46,921 bases of DNA, from contig CACHUY010000007.1 of the NCBI GenBank assembly GCA_902583295.1, positions 1 through 46,921 of the forward strand, written 5' to 3'. The translations under genes were made by a program, and so were the position numbers. Positions 17,518 to 26,195 of the stretch are shown here, in pieces. The notes under the pieces were generated by a model that did no database searches, was not told the origin of the DNA, and was given only the letters and a program-made list of their open reading frames with translations. Each line of letters begins with the position of its first letter. Position 1 is the first letter of the stretch. This DNA is from an uncultured Pelagibacteraceae bacterium. Its GTDB lineage: Bacteria > Pseudomonadota > Alphaproteobacteria > Pelagibacterales > Pelagibacteraceae.

Positions 17518-18540
17518 TCAATTAATTGCAACAGGTTTTGATGCGAGAAGATTGACAGTTTTCTTGTTTGCTATTTTACAGAATTTTGGTTTTAAATTTT
17601 TTGTCATTAAACTCATATCTTTTAAAACAATGTTTCCCATTTCAAAAAAGGCTGACTTTAATGCTCCTGCTCTGTGAGCAGAAAACAATATATTCTTCAC
17701 TTTTCTTAACGAGCTTTCCTTTGAAACTGGTTCTTCTGGAAAAACATCAGTTGCAACAAGTATATTTCTTTTTTTAACTTGTTTTATCAAATCATTAAAA
17801 TTTACAACTGCTGCTCGACTCATTAAAATAAAACATGTCTTTGGTTTCATTTTATTTAAGAGTTTTTTATCAATAAAGTGTTTATTTTTGGTAGTAACAG
17901 TCGCCAATACATATATGACTTCACAACTTTCAAACATTTTATTCAAGCTAATACTTTTAAAACCTAACTTTTGAATATTTATTTTTGGTATCCATGGATC
18001 ATAAACATTAATATCTTTAGAAAATGGTAACAATAATGGGTATAAAGATTTAGCAAGGTCTCCAAAACCTAATAACCCTATTTTTTTTCCTGACAACAAA
18101 GATGCATTGTGATTGCTCTCTAATCCATATTTTTCTTTGCCTTTGATAAAATCTGAATGAGCGGTATGGATATTTCTAAGTAAAGATAAAGTCATCCCTA
18201 GTGCTATTTCAGCTACTGGTTTTGAAAAAACTGGTGAAGTTGCAATCACATAAATACCTTTTTTAAAACAATATTGATAATCCATATTATTCATAAAATT
18301 ACTTTCAACATTAATGACTGCCTTCAACTTTTTTGCTTTAAAGAGTAGATCTTTTGGCAAATCTGGTTGTCCTATAATAAATGAAGCTTTGTGAATATTT
18401 TTATCATAAAAATTTTTTTTATACTTTTTTGGAGCATAAATAAGTTCATATCTTGATTTTAATGCTTTGAATTTGTCTTTGGAAAAAATTAATTTAAGTG
18501 TTCTTGGAAAAGGATCCAGAATAGCAATATGTTTTTTCAT
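17518..18540 (-). CDS. D-isomer-specific 2-hydroxyacid dehydrogenase
   Basis: This is a 340-residue NAD-dependent 2-hydroxyacid dehydrogenase. The coenzyme motif GLLGFGDLAKSL lies near residue 153, and the catalytic Arg (SRAAVV), Glu (PEEPV) and His (SAHRAG) follow in the expected order. It acts in the cytoplasm on a 2-hydroxy or 2-keto acid. The stop of the upstream oxidoreductase directly abuts its start. There is no ACT or other regulatory domain, so a serine-pathway role is less likely than sugar-acid metabolism. The exact substrate is unknown. Confidence 0.82.
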   Translation of the reverse strand: MKKHIAILDPFPRTLKLIFSKDKFKALKSRYELIYAPKKYKKNFYDKNIHKASFIIGQPDLPKDLLFKAKKLKAVINVESNFMNNMDYQYCFKKGIYVIATSPVFSKPVAEIALGMTLSLLRNIHTAHSDFIKGKEKYGLESNHNASLLSGKKIGLLGFGDLAKSLYPLLLPFSKDINVYDPWIPKINIQKLGFKSISLNKMFESCEVIYVLATVTTKNKHFIDKKLLNKMKPKTCFILMSRAAVVNFNDLIKQVKKRNILVATDVFPEEPVSKESSLRKVKNILFSAHRAGALKSAFFEMGNIVLKDMSLMTKNLKPKFCKIANKKTVNLLASKPVAIN

Positions 18541-19695
18541 TTAAATAAGTAAACGCTTCACTTCTTCCTCAGTAAATTTTTTTGGTTTTTCACATTTAGT
18601 TATAATTTTTTGGGGGATCCCAGTATTAGCAGCTCTCATTGTAGATTGAATAATATCTAAAACATGAAGAGATAGTTCACCTGAGCATCTGTGCTTCTTT
18701 TTTTGTTGAATTGAATAAAGCATTTCAGATAAACCAACACTTCTATAATTAGCGTTGGTAGCAGACTCATTTGACCTGCCACTAGAGGCTGTAATATTTA
18801 TTTTTCCTAAATGCATTTTATCTGTTTTATGCTCTCCCCATCTGCCTCCCTCAGTAACTGATATATAAACTGACCCACCAAACATATTTGGGTCAGGCAC
18901 TATAATTGAGCCCTTAGTTCCATAAAGTTCCATGTGATTTCTTTGATGATTAACTACGTCGAATGATAGAGTGACCTGAATAATTGCTCCTGTATGAAAC
19001 TGAATAGTTGCTAAATAAGTAGTAGGTGTTTCTACTTTAAAAGATTTACTTTTTTTTGGCCCTGCCCCATAAATTCTTTTTTTAAAAGCTGTTAATGTTC
19101 TTCCCTGTACTTGTTTTGCTGGTCCTAGTAAATTAACAAGTGTTGTAAAAAAATAAGGCCCCATATCAATTACAGGTCCACCTTCTTTTCTATACCAGGA
19201 CTCTGGCTTTGGATGAAATGACTCTACTCCTGGAAAAGCAAAAATTGCATTACCAAGTTTTATATCTCCAATTAAATCAGAGTCGATTAAATCTCTTGCT
19301 TTTTGAATACCGCCTCCTAAAAAAGTATCTGGTGCGTTACCGATATAAAGTTTCTTTTTTTTTGCTAAAGCAACCAACTCTTTACCTTTTTCAAAATAAG
19401 TTGCTAAAGGTTTTTCGGAATAAACATGCTTACCAGAATTTAAAACTCTTTTAGATACTGAGTAATGAGATTGAGGAATTGTAAGATTAAGAATTGCATC
19501 TATCTCTTTATCTTTAAGAAGTTCGTTTACAGTTTTAGATTTAATATTATACAATTTCGCGCACTTATCTGCAGCTTTTTGGTTAATATCTGCACAAGCA
19601 ACAATTTTAAAATTATTAAAATATTGGTGTCCTCTGAAATAGGTCTCTGCAATATGTCCACACCCTATCAAACCAACCTTAAATACTTTGTTCAT
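18541..19695 (-). CDS. Gfo/Idh/MocA family oxidoreductase
   Basis: This is a 384-residue NAD(P)-dependent oxidoreductase. It has the Rossmann motif GLIGCGHIAETYFRGH, SEKPLATYFEKG with the conserved lysine near residue 95, and GGPVIDMGPYFFTTLVNLLG in the substrate domain. It starts 7 bases after iolD stops and is probably in the same transcript. A role in oxidising inositol or an isomer such as scyllo- or chiro-inositol would fit, but sequence alone cannot settle it. The Gly-Pro-Tyr-Phe variant of the catalytic motif differs from the HDFD form of the IolG-like protein at 32079. Confidence 0.85.
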   Translation of the reverse strand: MNKVFKVGLIGCGHIAETYFRGHQYFNNFKIVACADINQKAADKCAKLYNIKSKTVNELLKDKEIDAILNLTIPQSHYSVSKRVLNSGKHVYSEKPLATYFEKGKELVALAKKKKLYIGNAPDTFLGGGIQKARDLIDSDLIGDIKLGNAIFAFPGVESFHPKPESWYRKEGGPVIDMGPYFFTTLVNLLGPAKQVQGRTLTAFKKRIYGAGPKKSKSFKVETPTTYLATIQFHTGAIIQVTLSFDVVNHQRNHMELYGTKGSIIVPDPNMFGGSVYISVTEGGRWGEHKTDKMHLGKINITASSGRSNESATNANYRSVGLSEMLYSIQQKKKHRCSGELSLHVLDIIQSTMRAANTGIPQKIITKCEKPKKFTEEEVKRLLI

Positions 19696-19702
19696 TGAAA
19701 AA

Positions 19703-21547
19703 CTAGATGCCTTGTCTTTGTTTGGACTTACCGTCTTTATGAAGTTTTAAAGCCTCTTTATTTTCTTTTGTTGAAGGAATTTCTAAAGTTGGACTGTCCC
19801 AGAAAGCTGAACCTTCCACCCATTTGTAAGCGTGAGTTTTTATAGAAATTACGTAAGTCACATCAGACTTCTTTGCTCTTTTAAAAGCCTCTTCTAAATC
19901 AGAAATAGATGTTACGTGTTCTGATTTTGCTCCCATACTTTCAGCATGCTTTGCAAAATCAACGTCAACTAATCCAGGAGTTTTAGAGCTTTTCAATAAA
20001 TTATTAAACTCTTTTCCACCCTTGAACAATTGCAGTCTATTGATAACTGCAAAACCCCCATTATCACAAACAATTATAATCAGTTTATTTTTTGTAATTA
20101 CTGATGAATAAATATCTGTATTATTTAATAAATAAGAACCATCACCTACGAAAGAAATTACCTCTTTGTCAGGGTTAGCCATTTTTATACCTAGCGCACC
20201 TGAGATTTCATAACTCATACAGCTAAATCCCCATTCAGTTTCATGTGTATTTAATTCTTTTGGTCGCCAAACTTGAACTACCTCTCCTACCAGACCACCT
20301 GCGGCCGTAACCGCAATATCTGTTGGTTCAGAATTTCTATAAATAGCTCCTATTACTTGAATATAGCTTGGAACTTCCTGATTTGTTGGTGCACTTTCTT
20401 TATCAATATGTTGGTTCCAAACTTTTAATTCTCTTTGAGATTTTTCATTCCATTCATCTCCAACTTTCCAATCTCCTAATGCTTCAGAAAGCTCAATTAA
20501 TGAAACTTTAGCATCCCCTATTACTGCTTGAGCTAAATGTTTATTTGCATCAAATCTTGAAACGTTAATTGATAGAAGTTTAAAGTTTTCATTTTCAAAA
20601 TTAGCCCATGATCCTGTGGTAAAGTCAGCAAGCTTTGTTCCAACTGCAATTGCAAGATCAGTTTCTTTAGCAAGGTCATTAGTATTTTTTCCTCCAAGAC
20701 CTCCTATTTGTCCAGCATAATGAGAATGGTCTCTCTTCATTGTTGAATATCCCATTACAGTTTGAGTAACGGGTATATTATGTTTAATTGCAAAGTTACT
20801 TAATTCATCCATTGCATTAGAATAAAAAACTCCACCACCAGAAATAATAATTGGATTTTTTGATTTTTTTATTTTTTCAGCAGCCTCTTTTACTTGAAAA
20901 TCATCTGGTCTTGGCCTTCTTATCGAATGAACTCTTTCTTTAAAAAACTCTTCAGGGTATTCAAATGTCTGCCCTTGAATATCTTGACACAAAGATATGC
21001 AGGCTGGTCCGCAATCAGCTGGATCCAACATTGTTTGAACTGCATTTGGAAAAGACTGAATTATTTGTTCTGGTCTTGTTATTCTGTCAAAATATCTTGT
21101 TACTGGTTTAAACGCATCGTTTGCTGTAATTCCAGGATTATTAAAATGTTCCACCTGTTGTAAAACCGGATCTGGCATTCTATTAGCGTAAGTGTCTCCA
21201 GGTAAAAATAGAATGGGTAATCTATTACTCATTGCAACTGCTGCAGCTGTAACCATATTTGTTGCTCCAGGTCCAACTGATGAAGTTGCTACAAAAATTT
21301 GTTGTCTTCTTTTTCCTCTTGCATAACCTATTCCGGTAAGAGCCATATTTTGTTCATGATGTCCTCTGTATGTAGGTAACTCGTTTTGATTTTCCTCTAA
21401 AGCTTGTCCTAAACATGCAACATTTCCATGTCCAAATATCCCAAATACACCAGGAAATAATGGTTCTTTTTTGCCATCAATTAATATTTTTTGTGCGATT
21501 AAATATTTAACTATTGCATGGGCACAAGTAAGAGTAATTTTTTTCAT
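19703..21547 (-). CDS. iolD: 3D-(3,5/4)-trihydroxycyclohexane-1,2-dione hydrolase IolD
   Basis: IolD is a thiamine-diphosphate enzyme that opens the ring of the dehydrated inosose to give 5-deoxy-D-glucuronate in myo-inositol catabolism. This 614-residue protein is collinear with B. subtilis IolD. It shares FGHGNVACLGQAL, the TPP-activating glutamate in GHHEQNMAL, SSVGPGATNMV, NDAFKPVTRYFDRITRPEQ, and the pyrophosphate-binding GDGSYLLNNTDIYSS. It heads a long minus-strand run with an oxidoreductase and a CUT2 transporter, and it is divergent from an aldehyde dehydrogenase over 92 bases. Acetolactate-synthase-like enzymes are more distant and lack the N-terminal IolD block. Confidence 0.92.
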   Translation of the reverse strand: MKKITLTCAHAIVKYLIAQKILIDGKKEPLFPGVFGIFGHGNVACLGQALEENQNELPTYRGHHEQNMALTGIGYARGKRRQQIFVATSSVGPGATNMVTAAAVAMSNRLPILFLPGDTYANRMPDPVLQQVEHFNNPGITANDAFKPVTRYFDRITRPEQIIQSFPNAVQTMLDPADCGPACISLCQDIQGQTFEYPEEFFKERVHSIRRPRPDDFQVKEAAEKIKKSKNPIIISGGGVFYSNAMDELSNFAIKHNIPVTQTVMGYSTMKRDHSHYAGQIGGLGGKNTNDLAKETDLAIAVGTKLADFTTGSWANFENENFKLLSINVSRFDANKHLAQAVIGDAKVSLIELSEALGDWKVGDEWNEKSQRELKVWNQHIDKESAPTNQEVPSYIQVIGAIYRNSEPTDIAVTAAGGLVGEVVQVWRPKELNTHETEWGFSCMSYEISGALGIKMANPDKEVISFVGDGSYLLNNTDIYSSVITKNKLIIIVCDNGGFAVINRLQLFKGGKEFNNLLKSSKTPGLVDVDFAKHAESMGAKSEHVTSISDLEEAFKRAKKSDVTYVISIKTHAYKWVEGSAFWDSPTLEIPSTKENKEALKLHKDGKSKQRQGI

Positions 21548-21639
21548 GAACTAAGTTTGTCTTTAACTGTGTATAGTGTTTATATATAATTAAATTATAA
21601 ATTAAAAAACCCAGATTAGTAAACTTAAAAATAAATTCT

Positions 21640-23082
21640 ATGTATAGTAACTTTGGACAATTCATTGATGGTAAATGGCAACAAGCTGAAAAAAAAGAAA
21701 CATATGACGTTATAAATCCAGCTACTGAAGAAGTAATTGGAAAAGCATCAAAGGCTTCTTCTATAGAAGTTCAAAAAGCTCTTAAATCTGCTGAGAAAGG
21801 TTTAGAGATTTGGAAAAATACTGCCCCATGGCAAAGAGCTTATATCCTCAGAAAAATTGCTGACCTAATGAGAGAAAGAAAAGACGTTCTTGCAAAATGG
21901 TTAACACTTGAGGTAGGAAAACCTATTGCCGAAGCTGTTGGGGAAGTTGGTGGTGCAGCAGATATTTTTGAATGGAATGCTGAAGAAACTAAAAGAATTT
22001 ATGGACAAACCCAACAAAGTAGATTTCCAGATACAAGAGTTCATGTTTATTATCAGCCAGTTGGAGTAGTAGCTGCTTTAGTTCCTTGGAATTTCCCAAT
22101 TGTGTTAGCTGCAAGAAAGATTTCTACTTCTTTAGCTGCTGGTTGCTCTGTTATTTGTAAGCCAGATGTAATTACACCAGGGGCTGTAATGGAATTAGTT
22201 AATATATGTAAAGAAGCTGGTGTGCCAGATGGAGTAGTAAATCTTCTTTCAGGAGATCCTGCTGAAATATCCAACGAATTAATGGAGTCTGATATAATTA
22301 AAAAAGTTTCAATTACAGGTTCAACAAGAGTAGGCAAAATTATTTTAAAAAAAGCTGCTGACAAAGTTCAAAGAGTTACTATGGAGCTAAGTGGACATTC
22401 TCCTTTCATTGTATGTGAAGATGTGGATATGAATAAGGTAGCTGACATTGCAATTGCTGGTAAATTTAGAAATAATGGCCAAGTATGTATTTCACCTAAT
22501 AGATTTTATATTCAAGAAAATAGAAAAGATGAATTTGTAAGTGCTTTTATAGATAGAGCCAAAAAATTAAAAATTGGTAATGGTATGGATGAAGGTGTGG
22601 AATTAGGACCTTTAAGCACTGCAAAGAGATTAGAAGAAATAGAAAAATTAGTTGAAACTACAAAGAAAGAGGGTGCTAAAGTTTTAATGGGTGGGAAAAG
22701 ACCCTCAGGTTTCAATAAAGGATATTATTACGAACCAACAGTTTTCGATGACGTTAAGGACAACTATACAATCATGAAGGAAGAGCCTTTTGGTCCATTG
22801 GTTCCAATTTTAACATTCAAAAATTTTGATGAGGTGATTGAAAGAGCTAATGATAACGATCTAGGTTTATGCAGTTATCTCTACACAAATTCAATGGACA
22901 AAGCTCACATAGGTTCTGAAAAATTAGAAACAGGATGTGTTGCAGTTAATACAGGAGTGGTAGCACTTGCAGAAGCACCATTTGGAGGAATAAAACAAAC
23001 TGGTTATGGACGTGAAGGCGGCTCAGGAGCAATCAAAGACTATTTAAATGTAAAATATACTCACATGGGTTTAAAAATCTAA
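21640..23082 (+). CDS. NAD(P)-dependent aldehyde dehydrogenase
   Basis: This 480-residue aldehyde dehydrogenase oxidises an aldehyde to a carboxylate. The motif PWNFPIVLAARK carries the oxyanion Asn, VSITGSTRVG follows, the general-base Glu is in VTMELSGHSPF near residue 250, and the nucleophile Cys is in NNGQVCISPNRF near residue 285. It resembles the succinate-semialdehyde and 2-oxoglutarate-semialdehyde dehydrogenase branch. It is not a CoA-acylating IolA/MmsA type, judging by the NNGQVCISPNRF active site. It is divergent from iolD and lies 2 bases before an aldolase gene, so it probably works in the same sugar-acid pathway. Confidence 0.88.
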   Translation: MYSNFGQFIDGKWQQAEKKETYDVINPATEEVIGKASKASSIEVQKALKSAEKGLEIWKNTAPWQRAYILRKIADLMRERKDVLAKWLTLEVGKPIAEAVGEVGGAADIFEWNAEETKRIYGQTQQSRFPDTRVHVYYQPVGVVAALVPWNFPIVLAARKISTSLAAGCSVICKPDVITPGAVMELVNICKEAGVPDGVVNLLSGDPAEISNELMESDIIKKVSITGSTRVGKIILKKAADKVQRVTMELSGHSPFIVCEDVDMNKVADIAIAGKFRNNGQVCISPNRFYIQENRKDEFVSAFIDRAKKLKIGNGMDEGVELGPLSTAKRLEEIEKLVETTKKEGAKVLMGGKRPSGFNKGYYYEPTVFDDVKDNYTIMKEEPFGPLVPILTFKNFDEVIERANDNDLGLCSYLYTNSMDKAHIGSEKLETGCVAVNTGVVALAEAPFGGIKQTGYGREGGSGAIKDYLNVKYTHMGLKI

Positions 23083-23084
23083 TT

Positions 23085-23879
23085 GTGAGAAAAAATAAAA
23101 TTAAACAAATGATGAAAGACGGTAAGCCCGTCATTAATGGTTGGTGTGCGATTCCTAGCACTGCATCTGCTGAAGCAATGGCTCATCAAGGTTGGGACTC
23201 ATTAACTGTGGATATGCAACACGGGTTAGTAGATTACAGTAATGCACTACCAATGATGCAAACGATATCAACAACAGATGTAACTCCTTTAGCAAGAGTA
23301 AATTGGAACGAACCAGGTCAAATAATGAAAATTTTAGACGCTGGATGTTATGGAATTATATGCCCAATGGTGAGTAATAAAAAGGAGGCAGAAAATTTTG
23401 TTCAAGCATGTATGTATCCACCCGATGGTTATAGAAGTTTTGGCCCTGTAAGAGGTTTAATTTATGGAGGAGCTGATTATGCAGATCATGCTAATGAAGA
23501 AATATTAAAGCTGGCAATGATAGAAACCAAAGAATCTTTGGAAAATCTTGATGAGATTATGTCTACACCAGGTGTCGATGGTATTTACATTGGTCCAGCA
23601 GACTTAAGCTTAGCAATAGGTGAAAAACCTGGTTTTGATAGACCAGAATCTACAAAAGCTTATTCTCAAATTTTAAGAATCTTGGAACATGCGAAAAAAA
23701 ATAATATTTTTTCAGGAATTCATAACGGAACTACAGAGTATGCAACTAAGATGATTGAAAAAGGTTTCAATTTTGTAACTATAGCATCTGATTTGAGAGC
23801 TTTAAGTGCTGGTGCTAAATCTACTGTAGATAAAATGAAGGGATCTTTATCAAAAAAAGACGATAACGCTACTTACTAA
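23085..23879 (+). CDS. HpcH/HpaI family 2-keto-3-deoxy acid aldolase
   Basis: This is a 264-residue class II aldolase of the HpcH/HpaI family, which splits 4-hydroxy-2-oxo acids into pyruvate and an aldehyde. The catalytic His is in VDMQHGLVD and the pyruvate-binding Arg in ARVN. The metal ligands are the Glu of MIETKE and the Asp of GPADLS. The start is GTG at 23085, 2 bases after the aldehyde dehydrogenase stop, since no ATG is in frame near the conserved beginning. It overlaps the convergent PanB-like gene by 4 bases. Its aldehyde product could be a substrate of the neighbouring dehydrogenase, or the reverse. Confidence 0.88.
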   Translation: MRKNKIKQMMKDGKPVINGWCAIPSTASAEAMAHQGWDSLTVDMQHGLVDYSNALPMMQTISTTDVTPLARVNWNEPGQIMKILDAGCYGIICPMVSNKKEAENFVQACMYPPDGYRSFGPVRGLIYGGADYADHANEEILKLAMIETKESLENLDEIMSTPGVDGIYIGPADLSLAIGEKPGFDRPESTKAYSQILRILEHAKKNNIFSGIHNGTTEYATKMIEKGFNFVTIASDLRALSAGAKSTVDKMKGSLSKKDDNATY

Positions 23880-24691
23880 TTTAGTTGATCTAAAAATTCC
23901 TCAAATTGTTTTTTTTCTAAATTTGATGATTGGTTTTTTCCTGGAAATTTTCCATTCATTGAATCTTTTTTAAAAGCTTTTAGAGCTTTTACTCTTTCAT
24001 TTTTAATTTCATTTCTCAATTTTAATAAATTTCCATAAGCTTTGGAATGTCTTGGAGGGTTTTTAGTATCACCACAAATATCTTCCATAAATAAATACAT
24101 CACATCAGCGTTTTTGCCTGATCCTAAAGAAACTGTAACTATATCAGTGCGCTTTGAAATTTCACCCATAACATTTTCTGGTATAACTTCGCACTCTGCA
24201 GAAAATGCACCAGCTTCTTCTAATCTTTTAAACTTTTGAAAAAGTTCATACGCTTCATTTGCAGTTTTACCTACTGCTCGCAACCCACCAATCCAAGTCG
24301 ACTTTCTAGGTACTAAACCTAGATGACCCATCACTGGAACATCTTCTTTAGATAGCATTTCAACTATATGCATACTTCTTGGTGTCATAACTGCATCTGC
24401 CCCATTTTCTAATGCTTTAAATGCACCTCGCATAATATCTTCTTCTGTCACAAATTCATTTAATCCTAAAGCTGCAGTTAAAAATAAGTTTTTTGAACCT
24501 TCTCTTACAGAAATTACATTTTTTGCATTTGAGATTATCATATCAAAACCTGCTTTTTCAGCTGCATCAGCTTCCTCAATACTATTTGCCGTAACTTGTG
24601 TAAATTTTCTTTTTCCTTTTAATGTTTTTAAATCTCCAACAGTCAAAGTCCTTTTAGCTGGTTTAGCTGCCCATGTATAAATATTTTTCAT
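23876..24691 (-). CDS. PanB-like protein lacking the catalytic residues of KPHMT
   Basis: This 271-residue TIM-barrel protein is recognisably related to ketopantoate hydroxymethyltransferase (PanB), with VPVMGHLGLVPR and LEEAGAFSAECEVIPE in the right order. The residues that make PanB work are changed. The GDS metal-site motif is replaced by SNA, the second metal aspartate (LADLPF in E. coli) by LTAALGL, and the KIEGG segment by MTPRSM. Only the late glutamate survives. I infer a different reaction, perhaps as an aldolase or lyase of the wider phosphoenolpyruvate/ketopantoate superfamily. The gene overlaps the stop of the regulator gene by 4 bases, so the two are coupled. Confidence 0.72.
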   Translation of the reverse strand: MKNIYTWAAKPAKRTLTVGDLKTLKGKRKFTQVTANSIEEADAAEKAGFDMIISNAKNVISVREGSKNLFLTAALGLNEFVTEEDIMRGAFKALENGADAVMTPRSMHIVEMLSKEDVPVMGHLGLVPRKSTWIGGLRAVGKTANEAYELFQKFKRLEEAGAFSAECEVIPENVMGEISKRTDIVTVSLGSGKNADVMYLFMEDICGDTKNPPRHSKAYGNLLKLRNEIKNERVKALKAFKKDSMNGKFPGKNQSSNLEKKQFEEFLDQLN

Positions 24692-25104
24692 TTAATACCT
24701 TTGTAAAGAATATCTCTTCTATCAATAAACCCTTCAAAAGTTTTTATTGTAATTACTGATGGTAATATAAAAATTGATCTCTTATCTTTTTCATTTCTGA
24801 TTATTCTAAAAAAACCTTTTTTGATGGCTGTATCAATATAAATATTTGAAGTTAAATAGGATTTTTCTATTACTTTTAATAATTGGTTTTTAGTTATGGA
24901 TTTATTTTTATAATAAGCAAGCATAACCATGTGAAGCATAATCCAGTGCTGAGGTGTTAATGAAAACCAATTAAGTAATTCATTTTCCAATCTACCTTCA
25001 AAGTCTCCTAATGAAACTTCAGCTAATTTAATTCTTTTTTGAGTAATTTTAGGAATTTTTTTTTGTTCCTCAAAATGCTTAGGGTACTTAAACTGTTTCT
25101 TCAT
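24688..25104 (-). CDS. MarR-like winged-helix transcriptional regulator
   Basis: This 138-residue protein has the layout of a MarR repressor: a dimerisation helix, the LTPQHWIMLHMVMLAYYKNK helix leading into the recognition region, NQLLKVIEKSYLTSNIYIDTA as the DNA-reading helices, and a wing with the EKDKRSIF motif that corresponds to the DxR of MarR proteins. It lies between the DUF1907 gene and the PanB-like gene on the same strand. A natural target is the palindrome at 26145-26168 in the divergent promoter. The ligand is unknown. The match is by pattern and is moderately divergent. Confidence 0.68.
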   Translation of the reverse strand: MKKQFKYPKHFEEQKKIPKITQKRIKLAEVSLGDFEGRLENELLNWFSLTPQHWIMLHMVMLAYYKNKSITKNQLLKVIEKSYLTSNIYIDTAIKKGFFRIIRNEKDKRSIFILPSVITIKTFEGFIDRRDILYKGIK

Positions 25105-25139
25105 CTTAAAATATTATCTCAAAGAGTATTAATTTAATA

Positions 25140-26108
25140 TTATTTTTTATTACTCAATTCTTTATAAATATTATTAACTCTGTGTACTTCTTCGGCAGTA
25201 TTAAAATAACCTTCATATTCAATTTCCTCTGGAGTTACATCAAAATGATAGTGGCCAGCTATATTTTGTTTTGTATATGAGTGAAAATGGGTATGCTCAC
25301 CAGACTCTCTTAAGTTAAGATCTCCACCTGTTGGATCACCTGTCCATAAAACACTATAACCTTGTAGTTCTGGCCCGATAGGTTCATAAAATTGTAAAAA
25401 ATCCTTAACACACTTCATCTGTTTAGGATCATAATATTCATGCTTAATATCCGAATAATCAGGTTGAACATGAGATCTTATTTTTCCCTTTAAAATTCTA
25501 AATACACCAGCTAAAGCTAAATGTTCGTTTTTTTCAATTTTTAAATTATCTTTCAAAGCTTTTCTCATAGCTTGAGGAAGAGAACCCTGCTCACCAGATC
25601 TTCCATGTATTTTAATTTTGATAACTTTTCCTTTTACTCCATCTGTATAAAAAACGTTGCCTAAACCACCATGTTTTCTTGCTGTATATTTTTCAGCAAT
25701 ACATTCCTTATTTAGTCCAACCCGAGCTATTATAGATTTTGACTCAGATGTAATTAAATTTTCATTAATAATCAGTTCTCCACAATGGCCGTCCAAACAA
25801 GACATAGCACCTGAACCAGCACCTAATGCATATGATTTTTCTGAACCAATAATTTTTGAAATTTCTTCATAATCAAACTCAGCACCTATAAATTTAGGGT
25901 CATGCATGTAAGGCTCACCACCAACATCAATAATTTTTTGATTACCGCTTATACCTTCGGATGGACATCCCCAATTTCTTAAATTAGGGCAATCAACTAT
26001 AGAAACCTCAACAACTTTAAAATTATTTGATAATCCAACTTGTAGGGCCTTAGATATTTTTTCTAGTGAGTATTTTGTAAAGTTTGATTTTTCAATATTT
26101 AATTGCAT
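25140..26108 (-). CDS. DUF1907 metalloprotein, homologue of human C11orf54
   Basis: This 322-residue protein matches the DUF1907 family, whose best-known member is human C11orf54, a zinc-binding protein with reported ester hydrolase activity. Shared landmarks are VEVSIVDCPNLRNWGCP near the start, ALGAGSGAM in the middle, and the metal-binding end EHTHFHS...AGHYHFDVTPEEIEYEGYF. The histidines of HTHFxx and GHYHxD that bind the metal in the human protein are all present. It opens a minus-strand run with the MarR-like and PanB-like genes and is divergent from the PanE-like gene. The physiological substrate is unknown in bacteria. Confidence 0.82.
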   Translation of the reverse strand: MQLNIEKSNFTKYSLEKISKALQVGLSNNFKVVEVSIVDCPNLRNWGCPSEGISGNQKIIDVGGEPYMHDPKFIGAEFDYEEISKIIGSEKSYALGAGSGAMSCLDGHCGELIINENLITSESKSIIARVGLNKECIAEKYTARKHGGLGNVFYTDGVKGKVIKIKIHGRSGEQGSLPQAMRKALKDNLKIEKNEHLALAGVFRILKGKIRSHVQPDYSDIKHEYYDPKQMKCVKDFLQFYEPIGPELQGYSVLWTGDPTGGDLNLRESGEHTHFHSYTKQNIAGHYHFDVTPEEIEYEGYFNTAEEVHRVNNIYKELSNKK

Positions 26109-26144
26109 TGCTAATTAAGCTATATTTAATTTTGCATAATGTCT

Positions 26145-26168
26145 ATAGATAATATATATAATATCTAT
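26145..26168. promoter_or_regulatory. 24-bp palindrome, candidate operator
   Basis: The sequence ATAGATAATATA followed by TATAATATCTAT forms a dyad with 11 of 12 base pairs matching. It lies in the 87-base divergent promoter between the DUF1907 gene and the PanE-like gene. The nearby MarR-like regulator is the obvious candidate to bind it. The local AT-richness raises the chance of a random match, but the G-C pair inside the arms is also preserved. Confidence 0.45.
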
Positions 26169-26195
26169 ACATAAATTAATTTAAAGAAAGTCTAA

